Below are positions 1 through 5,494 of a DNA stretch of 10,211 nucleotides, in pieces. Location of the stretch: assembly GCA_050012355.1 (NCBI GenBank), contig JBEKHI010000312.1, forward strand, positions 1 through 10,211, read 5' to 3'. The DNA comes from JBEKHI01 sp050012355. Its GTDB lineage: Bacteria; Actinomycetota; Actinomycetes; Streptosporangiales; Streptosporangiaceae. The position numbers were made by a program, and so were the translations under genes. The first letter of the stretch is position 1. Every line of letters starts with the position of its first letter. The notes under the pieces are model-generated. The model was not told where the DNA came from. It saw nothing but the letters and a program-made list of their open reading frames with translations, and did no database searches.

Positions 1-169
1 GCTCTTGATGCGCCTCGACGGCGCGTGAGCATGCCTCACCGACGGCGAGGCGGACCTCGTCCAGCAGGGAATCGGGCACGCCGCTGCGGCGCGCGACGGC
101 CGTGGCGACAAGCCGGGCGGTCCTGACGTGCGCAGGCAGCGGCGTGAACGAAACGTCGACAGTAGCCAT
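1..169 (-). CDS. Anti-sigma factor, ATP-binding (GHKL/HATPase) kinase, partner of BldG; 3' end outside window
   Basis: Only the first 56 codons lie in the window; the gene runs off the left edge. The visible protein starts MATVDVSFTPLPAHVRTARL and reaches an N-box-like helix around residues 36-52 (DEVRLAVGEACSRAV, with Glu45 at the usual metal-binding position). This is the start of an RsbW/SpoIIAB-like HATPase. Proteins of this family hold a sigma factor inactive and phosphorylate a serine on their STAS antagonist. The ATG at 167-169 lies 11 nt after the bldG stop, so the two are surely co-transcribed, as bldG and its neighbour are in Streptomyces. The ribosome site is weak, suggesting translational coupling. 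Seen: sequence start and spacing. Known: partner-switch chemistry. Inferred: that it acts on the BldG encoded next door. Confidence 0.85.
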   Translation of the reverse strand, partial: MATVDVSFTPLPAHVRTARLVATAVARRSGVPDSLLDEVRLAVGEACSRAVEAHQE

Positions 170-180
170 CTACAGATGCG

Positions 181-531
181 CTACTTGTCGGCTTTCCTGG
201 CGGCGATCGCTGCGTCTACCGAGTCGTGGATGCCAAAGACCTTGGTGAGCCCCGTGATACGGAAGATCTTCAGGATCCGCTCCTGCGTGCACACCAGGTC
301 CAGGGAACCGTCGTGCGCGCGCACGCGCTTCAGGCCGCCGACGAGCACCCCGAGACCAGTGGAGTCGAGGAACTCCACCTTCTCCATGTTCACGACGAGC
401 TGGTAGTGCTTCTTGTTGACGAGGTCGATCAGCAGCTCGCGTAGCCGAGGTGCGGTGTAGACATCGATCTCGCCCTCCACGTCCACGACCTCGATGTCGT
501 CCTTGTTGTAATGGTCCAGCTTCAGATCCAC
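181..531 (-). CDS. bldG: Anti-sigma-factor antagonist BldG (STAS domain)
   Basis: A 116-residue single STAS-domain protein, the usual length for BldG. It shows the diagnostic phospho-site segment [20 protein letters not shown], with Ser57 as the residue phosphorylated by the cognate anti-sigma kinase. It also has the [14 protein letters not shown] beta/helix segment near residues 19-33 and [16 protein letters not shown] near the C-terminus. This C-terminal stretch and the whole core are, from memory, nearly identical to Streptomyces BldG, a cytoplasmic antagonist needed for aerial growth and antibiotic production. Unphosphorylated BldG would bind the anti-sigma factor and free the sigma factor. 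The GTG start at 529-531 has a good GGAGG five nt upstream, so the start is firm. It sits divergent to a helicase gene and upstream of its kinase gene. The C-terminal ARKADK tail is slightly longer than usual. Confidence 0.96.
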   Translation of the reverse strand: MDLKLDHYNKDDIEVVDVEGEIDVYTAPRLRELLIDLVNKKHYQLVVNMEKVEFLDSTGLGVLVGGLKRVRAHDGSLDLVCTQERILKIFRITGLTKVFGIHDSVDAAIAARKADK

Positions 532-661
532 GAATCCTCCAGCGCCATGGTGGCGTCATCTCAGCAACGCGGGGTGACCCTGTCCCGCATTCAACCACGC
601 TCCGAGTCCATGTTTATACAAAACCATGGCGGGCCAGCGAACGCCTAGTAGATGACACACT
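532..661. promoter_or_regulatory. Divergent promoter region between bldG and the helicase gene
   Basis: This 130-nt gap separates two genes read outward and so must hold both promoters. It is clearly more AT-rich around 608-629. Reading toward bldG, TATAAA (complement of 613-618) is a plausible -10 box, which would give a leader of roughly 75 nt; I see no good -35 partner. The box lies inside an imperfect inverted repeat, CCATGTTT (608-615) against AAACCATGG (621-629), one base short of perfect. No clear promoter for the helicase is visible. The bldG ribosome site (GGAGG, complement of 537-541) lies at the left edge. Confidence 0.4.
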
Positions 662-2890
662 ATGAGGGCTGTGTCCATCATCACGACCGAACCCTCGGCG
701 CTCCGCACGCTGCACGGCAGTATGCGTGAGATTGGCCAGCTCATGCACCTAGAGCATCTACCCAGTGCTCCAGGATCATGCGTCCCATGGCCAACATGGG
801 TGCCGGGCAGCGTCGCGATCCCGTTCGCCAAGCGCGGAATCGTCCGGCCGTGGAATCATCAGGCACGCGCGGCCAACCTGATACGTGAAGGTCAGCATGT
901 CATCATCGCGACCCGCGCAGCGTCTGGGAAGTCCGCTGCCTACCTCGCGCCCGCACTGACCGCGATCGCCGAGGGCGGCACCGTGCTGTACATCGCGCCG
1001 ACGAAAGCGCTCGCCGCCGATCAGCTCGCCGCGATCGAGGCGCTGGACACACCGCGGCTGAACGCCGCGCGCATCGATGGCGACAACACGATGGCCGAAC
1101 GAGCCTGGGCGCGGGAGCGCGCCAGCTTCCTGCTCACGAACCCGGACACGCTGCACGCGGGGATCTTGCCCGCGCACCACAACTGGCGCGGTTTCTTCGC
1201 GCGGTTGCGGCTGGTGATCGTCGACGAATGTCATGGGTACCGCGGCGTGTTCGGCTCGCATGTGGCGCACGTCCTGCGTCGACTGCGTCGGGTCGCGCGG
1301 CAGCACGCTGGGAAGGAACCCACATTCGTGCTGGCGTCCGCGACGATCACCGATCCCGCGCGCACCGCCCGCCAGCTCACCGGCCTGGACGCGGTGGCCG
1401 TCACCGAGGATGACGCACCGCGCGCGCCGGTGAGCTTCGCCGTTCTCGATCCCGCGTGCCCCGCCCCCGAGGCCACCACGCGACTGCTGGCCGCACTAGT
1501 CACCGATGACGTCAGGACGCTCGCGTTCGTACGCTCGCGCCGCGAAGCCGAGACGGTGGCGCGCGACGCGCGCAAGCTGCTCGGCGGCCAGGCGGACCGG
1601 GTCGCCGCGTACCGTTCCGGGTACCTCGCGGATGAACGGCGCGCGATCGAGTCGGCGTTGCGCGACGGCACGCTGACCGGGCTGGCCACGACCACGGCGC
1701 TGGAGCTCGGGGTCAGCCTGCCGGGCCTTGATGCCGTCCTGATCACCGGCTGGCCGGGAAGCTGGGCGTCGCTGTGGCAGCAAGCGGGCCGGGCCGGGCG
1801 TGACGGCGAGCCCGCGCTCGTGGTCTACGTCCCGCGCGACGATCCGCTGGACCAGTACCTGATCAGGCACCCGGAGATCCTGCTGAGCCAGCGGTACGAG
1901 CCGGTGGTGCTCGACCCCGCCAACCCGCGGGTGCTCGCACCGCACCTGGAAGTGGCGGCCGCCGAACTGCCGCTGACCGAGCCGGACCTTGACCTGTTCG
2001 GGTCCACCGCCGGTTCCGCCGCCCGCGCACTCGCGGACGACGGCCGGCTGCGTGCCCGCTCCGGCGGCTGGTACGGCGTCGTACGCGGCTCCATCGCGCG
2101 CCCGGGCGACCTGCGCGGTGGCGGCGGCCAGGTGCGCGTCGTCGAGGAGTCCACCGGCCGTCTGGTCGGCACGCTGGATGAGCCGTCCGCGTACCTGCTC
2201 GCGCACGACGGCGCGGTCTACGTGCATCAAGGCGAGACGTACCTCGTCGGCGCGCTGGACACCGACGCCCGGGTCGCGCTCGTCGAGGCTGGTGATCCGG
2301 GTTACACGACGCGGGCCGAGCAGGTGACCGAGGTCACCATTACCGAGGCGTTGCGCGAGGTCCGCTGGGGACCGGCCCGGGTGTGCTTCGGCGACGCGGA
2401 GGTGCGGCGCCAGGTCGTCGGGTATCGGACGCGTCGTTCTGGAAAAAGAAAAGCCTTGTCGCTGCCCGCGAGCACGCTCGCGACGCGCGCCCTGTGGATA
2501 GTTTTCCCCGGCGACGCGTCGTCGGGCGCGGCGCACGCCGTGCAGCACGCCGCGCTCGGGATGCTGCCGCTGTTCGCTGCCTGCGACTCCGCCGATGTCG
2601 CGGGGACGTCGGGCGCGCCGCATCCCGCGACCGGTGAGGTCACCGTGTTCGTCTATGACGGGCAGCCGGGCGGCTCGGGATTCGCGGAACGCGGCTTCGA
2701 GGCGGCCCGGCGGTGGCTGTCGGCGACACGGGACGCGATCGTGACCTGCGGATGCGAGGCGGGCTGCCTGTCCTGTGTGCACTCGCCGCGATGCGGCTGC
2801 GGCAACCGGCCGCTGTCCAAGCGGGGCGCGATCGCGCTGCTGGAAGCGCTGCTCACAGCGGATCCCGGGTTACGAACGAGTAGAAATTAA
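662..2890 (+). CDS. DExH-box helicase with C-terminal DUF1998 zinc cluster (MrfA/Hrq1-like)
   Basis: A 742-residue superfamily 2 helicase. Visible motifs: P-loop AASGKS (86-91), DECH (188-191) followed by GYRGVFGSH, SAT (226-228), ALELGVSLPGLD (346-357), and QQAGRAGR (373-380). The C-terminal third is a DUF1998 domain: VYDGQPGGSGFAERGF (664-679), then a cysteine cluster C696, C698, C702, C705, C711, C713 ending in NRPLSK. This four-cysteine-type domain marks the MrfA/Hrq1/YprA group; Bacillus MrfA acts in repair of mitomycin-type damage. A 3'-5' DNA helicase in DNA repair is the likely role (inference from family). The same gene lies divergent to bldG in Streptomyces. The N-terminal THLEHLP-like segment (here MHLEHLP, 29-35) supports the ATG at 662 over the ATG at 722; no strong ribosome site is seen. 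Oddity: Arg85 replaces the usual Gly of the ATGTASGKS-type motif I. Confidence 0.9.
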   Translation: MRAVSIITTEPSALRTLHGSMREIGQLMHLEHLPSAPGSCVPWPTWVPGSVAIPFAKRGIVRPWNHQARAANLIREGQHVIIATRAASGKSAAYLAPALTAIAEGGTVLYIAPTKALAADQLAAIEALDTPRLNAARIDGDNTMAERAWARERASFLLTNPDTLHAGILPAHHNWRGFFARLRLVIVDECHGYRGVFGSHVAHVLRRLRRVARQHAGKEPTFVLASATITDPARTARQLTGLDAVAVTEDDAPRAPVSFAVLDPACPAPEATTRLLAALVTDDVRTLAFVRSRREAETVARDARKLLGGQADRVAAYRSGYLADERRAIESALRDGTLTGLATTTALELGVSLPGLDAVLITGWPGSWASLWQQAGRAGRDGEPALVVYVPRDDPLDQYLIRHPEILLSQRYEPVVLDPANPRVLAPHLEVAAAELPLTEPDLDLFGSTAGSAARALADDGRLRARSGGWYGVVRGSIARPGDLRGGGGQVRVVEESTGRLVGTLDEPSAYLLAHDGAVYVHQGETYLVGALDTDARVALVEAGDPGYTTRAEQVTEVTITEALREVRWGPARVCFGDAEVRRQVVGYRTRRSGKRKALSLPASTLATRALWIVFPGDASSGAAHAVQHAALGMLPLFAACDSADVAGTSGAPHPATGEVTVFVYDGQPGGSGFAERGFEAARRWLSATRDAIVTCGCEAGCLSCVHSPRCGCGNRPLSKRGAIALLEALLTADPGLRTSRN

Positions 2891-2891
2891 A

Positions 2892-2924
2892 GCGGCCCCC
2901 GCCGGGGGGGAGAGCGGGGGCCGC
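2892..2924 (+). terminator. Strong GC hairpin after the helicase gene
   Basis: Perfect 11-bp stem GCGGCCCCCGC (2892-2902) / GCGGGGGCCGC (2914-2924) with an 11-nt loop holding a run of seven G. It begins two bases after the helicase stop. No U-tract follows, as is common for actinobacterial terminators. Confidence 0.8.
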
Positions 2925-2933
2925 GCATACGGT

Positions 2934-2956
2934 TCGGCCCTGGGGGGGTGGGCCGA
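2934..2956 (+). terminator. Second hairpin, tandem to the first
   Basis: Seven-bp stem TCGGCCC (2934-2940) / GGGCCGA (2950-2956) around the loop TGGGGGGGT. It lies nine bases beyond the first hairpin and also carries a G7 loop. It probably acts as a back-up terminator or a 3'-end stabiliser. Confidence 0.5.
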
Positions 2957-3094
2957 CTCCGCACTACAGGAAAGCTTATCCATATTGGCGGTGATTCGGG
3001 TATCACTACCGGATCGCCACCCCGCAACCTGTGCAACCGAAATTAGAACATATGTCACCTGGTGCTGACTAGGTCTCGCGACCACCAGCTTCAC

Positions 3095-3124
3095 GCGACA
3101 TGTGGGACTAAAAGGGCATATACC
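3095..3124 (+). promoter_or_regulatory. Weak candidate promoter for a small RNA
   Basis: GCGACA (3095-3100), 18 nt, then TATACC (3119-3124) resembles a vegetative -35/-10 pair with four of six matches in each box. Transcription would begin near 3131, just ahead of the hairpin at 3149-3206. This is a by-eye match only. Confidence 0.2.
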
Positions 3125-3130
3125 TGCAAA

Positions 3131-3213
3131 GCTAGTTCGGGAACCCTCGGCATGGCGCATACCACAGCGATCACTGATCGAGATCACGAATTGGATACGC
3201 TATGCCCTTTTCT
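3131..3213 (+). ncRNA. Candidate small RNA or attenuator ending in a U-tract hairpin
   Basis: The right half is a long hairpin. GGCATGGCGCATACC (3149-3163) pairs with GGATACGCTATGCC (3193-3206) through nine pairs (one G-U), a C-A mismatch, two pairs, a bulged A and two pairs. CTTTTCT follows at once, an unusual U-tract in such a GC-rich genome and the mark of an intrinsic terminator. The 29-nt loop contains GATCAC twice (3170-3175 and 3182-3187). If the weak promoter upstream is real, the product would be about 80 nt. Alternatively it is a leader element of a longer transcript, since the terminator arm can also pair with 3110-3120. No RNA family recognised. Confidence 0.25.
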
Positions 3214-3244
3214 CCAGGGCGGATCGGACGTAGAAAGGTGGTAC

Positions 3245-3382
3245 GGACCAGCAAGGTCCAGCGCACGACAACCGGTGTACCCACGCGCGACCAGCCGCGG
3301 GAGGCGTGTCAGTCTAGGTCAGCGGCCTACCTGACAGTGAAAGGTGCACGCTTGGTAACCCGGGATGACGTGCTTGGTAGCG
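3245..3382 (+). other. Run of small hairpins upstream of a terminator (possible structured RNA)
   Basis: Four short inverted repeats follow each other. GGACC/GGTCC lies at 3245-3259 with loop AGCAA. CACGC/GCGTG lies at 3280-3306 with CGCG/CGCG inside. TGTCAG/CTGACA lies at 3307-3336 with TAGG/CCTA inside. GCACG/CGTGC spans about 3346-3373, flanked by two copies of GCTTGGTA. Together with the hairpin at 3383-3406 they form a continuous series. Individual stems are short and could occur by chance in GC-rich DNA; the density is what suggests an RNA. Confidence 0.25.
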
Positions 3383-3406
3383 ACGGCGCCCCACCTGGGG
3401 CGCCGT
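3383..3406 (+). terminator. Perfect stem/tetraloop hairpin, terminator-like
   Basis: ACGGCGCCCC (3383-3392) and GGGGCGCCGT (3397-3406) form a perfect 10-bp stem with the tetraloop ACCT; a G-U pair can extend it by one. No protein gene precedes it, so it would end a non-coding transcript or act in the leader of the downstream gene. Being symmetrical, it could also work on the other strand. Confidence 0.55.
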
Positions 3407-3422
3407 TCGCAATTGCGGGGGG

Positions 3423-3442
3423 TCCGGGGGTCGCTCCCCGGG
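3423..3442. repeat. GC-rich inverted repeat in the leader of the membrane/hydrolase gene
   Basis: CCGGGG (3424-3429) and CCCCGG (3436-3441) enclose GTCGCT; a T-G pair extends the stem to seven. AAAACAG follows on the plus strand. Its function is unknown; a second weak terminator or a leader hairpin are both possible. Confidence 0.4.
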
Positions 3443-3515
3443 AAAACAGAGTCGGGGACCGGCGGTCGACCCCCTGGTAGTCAGAACCAGTAGGCTAAGC
3501 CTTCGGGGAACAGCC

Positions 3516-4979
3516 GTGATGGAAGAGGACTCGATGGCCCGCAGCACAACGCCGCAATCTGACCAGTCACTTGGTGAACTGGTGGCACAGGCTGCCAAGG
3601 ACATCTCACAGCTCATCCACTACGAGATCGATCTAGCCAAGAGTGAGCTCAAGGTAGACGTGCGGCGGCTGGCGATCGCGGGCGGACTCGCCGCATTCTG
3701 CGGGCTCGCGGGCTGCCTGGTCGTTATCATGTTGTGCTTCGGCTACGCCTACCTCCTGCACTGGGCGGGAGCACCTGGCGGGCTAGGCGGGGCCTTCGGC
3801 TTCACCGCGCTCACCGTCGCCGTTCTCGCCGGGCTCGCCGCGTTCATCGCCTACCGCCGGGTGCGGGGCATGACCCGGATGCGGCGGACCCGTAAGACCG
3901 TCGCGGACGACATCAGCATGCTGCGCCGCAGCGACAGCGCCGGGGCGACCAAGAGTGCCGGGGCGACCAAGGACGCTGTCCCCGCCGCCGCGGCCACTGC
4001 CGAGCTTCCCGGCCAGGCCAGTCAGTTATCAGTTAGGGGCCATGTCATGCCCGCCACCGCCGACCTCGCGGTCCAGATCCAAGGACCGTGGGCGCACCGT
4101 ACGGTGAGCGCCAACGGAACCAGGTTCCACATCGCCGAGGCTGGCGACGGGCCGCTGGTACTCCTGCTGCACGGTTTCCCCGAGTTCTGGTGGGCGTGGC
4201 GACACCAGATGGTCGCGCTCCCGCCCGCTGGCTACCGTGCCGTCGCCGCCGACTTGCGCGGCTTCGGCGGCAGCGACAAGCCGCCGCGCGGCTACGACCT
4301 GGTCACGGCGGCGGCCGACGCCGCCGGGCTGATCCGGGCGCTCGGCGAGGCTAACGCGATCGTCGTCGGCCACGACTGGGGCGGGCTCGTCGCCTGGACG
4401 CTCGCCGCCTACTTCCCGAAGGCGGTGCGCCGCCTCGCCATCGTCTCCATGGCCCACCCGCTCCGGATGCGGACCGCGGTGCTGTCCGCTCCGGTGACCG
4501 CGGTCACCAGCGGCCGGCGGGGCGGGTACTCACTGACCTACCAGCTCCCGGTGCTGCCGGAACGGCAACTCGTCAAGGACGGCGCGGCCGAGGTCGGGAG
4601 GCTGCTGTCCGACTGGTCGGCGCCCGGCTGGCCCGACGACGAGGCCTCCAGCGTCTACCGCCGGGCGATGCGGATCCCGTCCGTCGCCCACTCCGCGCTG
4701 GAATACCACCGCTGGTTCCTGCGCAGCCCGCTGCGCCCGGACGGCATCCGGTACGCCCGGCACATGCGGGCCCCTATCCAGGCGCCGACGCTGCACCTGC
4801 ACGGCGCGCTTGATCGTTGCGTGCCCGCGCGGGTCGCCCGCTCGGCCGCTCGCTACGTGGAGGCGCCGTACCGGTGGAAGCTGATCGACGGGGCCGGTCA
4901 CTTCCCGCATGAGGAGCGGCCCGCTACGTTCGACACCGAGTTGCTCGGCTGGCTCGCGGACCCCGAGCCGGAACGGTGA
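3516..4979 (+). CDS. Fusion: actinobacterial holin-like two-TM membrane domain + EphE-type alpha/beta (epoxide) hydrolase
   Basis: One unbroken frame of 487 residues (numbered from the GTG at 3516). Residues 15-135 match the actinobacterial holin-like family: SLGELVAQAAKDISQLI and an amphipathic helix, TM segments about 52-82 and 93-113, then a basic tail. A linker (about 138-185) holds SAGATK twice. Residues 190-487 are an alpha/beta hydrolase of the epoxide-hydrolase group: oxyanion HGFPEFWW (219-226), nucleophile Asp287 in GHDWGG, acid Asp433 in GALDRC, His462 in GAGHFPHEE, and possible lid tyrosines Tyr342 and Tyr397. The hydrolase would sit on the inner membrane face. M. tuberculosis has the two parts as neighbouring genes Rv3669 and Rv3670 (ephE). 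An internal ATG at 4047 with AGGGG upstream could still make free hydrolase. Starts at 3519 and 3534 (each with an upstream purine box) are equally possible. Natural substrate unknown. Confidence 0.85.
   Translation: MMEEDSMARSTTPQSDQSLGELVAQAAKDISQLIHYEIDLAKSELKVDVRRLAIAGGLAAFCGLAGCLVVIMLCFGYAYLLHWAGAPGGLGGAFGFTALTVAVLAGLAAFIAYRRVRGMTRMRRTRKTVADDISMLRRSDSAGATKSAGATKDAVPAAAATAELPGQASQLSVRGHVMPATADLAVQIQGPWAHRTVSANGTRFHIAEAGDGPLVLLLHGFPEFWWAWRHQMVALPPAGYRAVAADLRGFGGSDKPPRGYDLVTAAADAAGLIRALGEANAIVVGHDWGGLVAWTLAAYFPKAVRRLAIVSMAHPLRMRTAVLSAPVTAVTSGRRGGYSLTYQLPVLPERQLVKDGAAEVGRLLSDWSAPGWPDDEASSVYRRAMRIPSVAHSALEYHRWFLRSPLRPDGIRYARHMRAPIQAPTLHLHGALDRCVPARVARSAARYVEAPYRWKLIDGAGHFPHEERPATFDTELLGWLADPEPER
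3936..3971 (+). repeat. Tandem 18-bp duplication in the linker
   Basis: Two adjacent 18-bp units (3936-3953 and 3954-3971) differ at a single base and each encodes SAGATK. They lie in the hydrophilic linker between the membrane and hydrolase domains, where a length change would be tolerated. Confidence 0.85.
4035..4049 (+). promoter_or_regulatory. Possible internal ribosome site and start for a free hydrolase
   Basis: AGGGG (4035-4039) lies seven nt before an in-frame ATG (4047-4049), close to where a stand-alone EphE-type protein would begin. A TAG at 4034-4036 is present in another frame, just where a separate upstream gene would be expected to end. Seen: the signals. Inferred: that translation can restart here. 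Confidence 0.4.
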
Positions 4980-5494
4980 CCGCTGGGCCGGGGCGACCCG
5001 AGCCGGGGGGACGAGACCGGGACACCGCCGGGCGGGCGCGTAACGCCCGGCCGAGGGACGGTCTCGGCAGGCCGTTGCCGCGTTCGGCTGACGAGGCAGT
5101 GACGCGGGTCCCCGATGATCTGAACGTCACGGCGGAGGAAGCCGTGCGGCTCGCGGACCGGATGCTATCGCGCGGCCAGCCGTTTCACGCGCACGAGGTG
5201 CTCGAGGCGGTGTGGAAGTCCGGGCCCGCCGACGAGCGGGATCTGTGGCAGGGGCTGGCGCAGATAGCCGTGGGGATCACGCACGCACGACGGGGAAACG
5301 CTTCCGGCGCGGTCACGCTGCTGCGGCGCGGCACGGACCGGGTGGCTGGATACTCCGGCCCGGCTTACGGCATGGCCCTGGGACAGGTTCTCGCGGCGGC
5401 GTCGGGGCTCGCGGAGCGGATCTCCCGTGACGGCCTTGCCTCGATTACCGAGACCGAACTCGCGGTCCGGCTGGTAGGTCAGTCGCAGCCCTGA
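4976..5494 (+). CDS. DUF309 family protein
   Basis: A 172-residue protein. The family core is plain: ARPRDGLGRPLPR near residues 24-36, then PFHAHEVLEAVWKSGPADE (69-87), RDLWQGLAQIAVGITHARRGN (88-108) and GAVTLLRRG (111-119). The HxxE...W and LWQGL...H pattern is that of DUF309, a small all-helical soluble family with no established biochemical role. The GTG start overlaps the preceding stop in a GTGA arrangement, so the gene is translationally coupled to the membrane/hydrolase fusion. The first 25 residues are Arg/Gly-rich and probably disordered. Its last 16 nt overlap the end of marP on the other strand. Function unknown. Confidence 0.88.
   Translation: MTAGPGRPEPGGRDRDTAGRARNARPRDGLGRPLPRSADEAVTRVPDDLNVTAEEAVRLADRMLSRGQPFHAHEVLEAVWKSGPADERDLWQGLAQIAVGITHARRGNASGAVTLLRRGTDRVAGYSGPAYGMALGQVLAAASGLAERISRDGLASITETELAVRLVGQSQP

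Larger units (their letters stand above)
2957..3515. other. Intergenic region of about 560 nt, rich in RNA-type structure, no convincing protein gene
   Basis: The stretch is less GC-rich than its surroundings at 2960-3200. Open frames exist on both strands (for example + 3062-3334 and 3202-3480; - 2870-3187), but they lack family features, a normal codon pattern for this genome and a good ribosome site. The minus one runs through the terminator. What the region does hold is a series of inverted repeats (listed separately): 3110-3120/3201-3211, 3149-3163/3193-3206, 3245-3259, 3280-3306, 3307-3336, 3383-3406, 3423-3442. The palindrome CGCAATTGCG (3408-3417) is also present. I looked for tmRNA, tRNA, RNase P, 4.5S and 6C RNA and for the common riboswitch cores, and recognise none. 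Confidence 0.6.

Noticed and set aside
2440..2456. A-rich tract GGAAAAAGAAAAGCC in the helicase as a frameshift site
   Set aside because: Striking in GC-rich DNA, but the reading frame continues with conserved sequence on both sides and no stop or structure suggests slippage.
1496..2782. 428-residue minus-strand frame opposite the helicase
   Set aside because: Arg/His/Gln-rich shadow typical of GC-rich antisense frames; no family features, and the plus strand has an unmistakable helicase.
2998..3003. GGGTAT as a -10 box for a stress sigma factor of the SigB/SigF type
   Set aside because: No matching GNNT or GTTT element lies 14-16 nt upstream, and the six-base match alone is expected by chance.
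3061..3410. tmRNA, tRNA or 6C RNA
   Set aside because: GGTGCTGACTAGGTCTCG at 3061 faintly recalls a tmRNA 5' end, but there is no TTCGA-type T-loop, no CCA end and no tag frame. No pair of six-C loops is present, and no tRNA T-loop is seen on either strand.
3202..3480. Small plus-strand frames at 3062-3334 and 3202-3480 in the intergenic region
   Set aside because: They run through the terminator-like hairpins, have no recognisable product, and are not the cold-shock gene found beside this helicase in mycobacteria.
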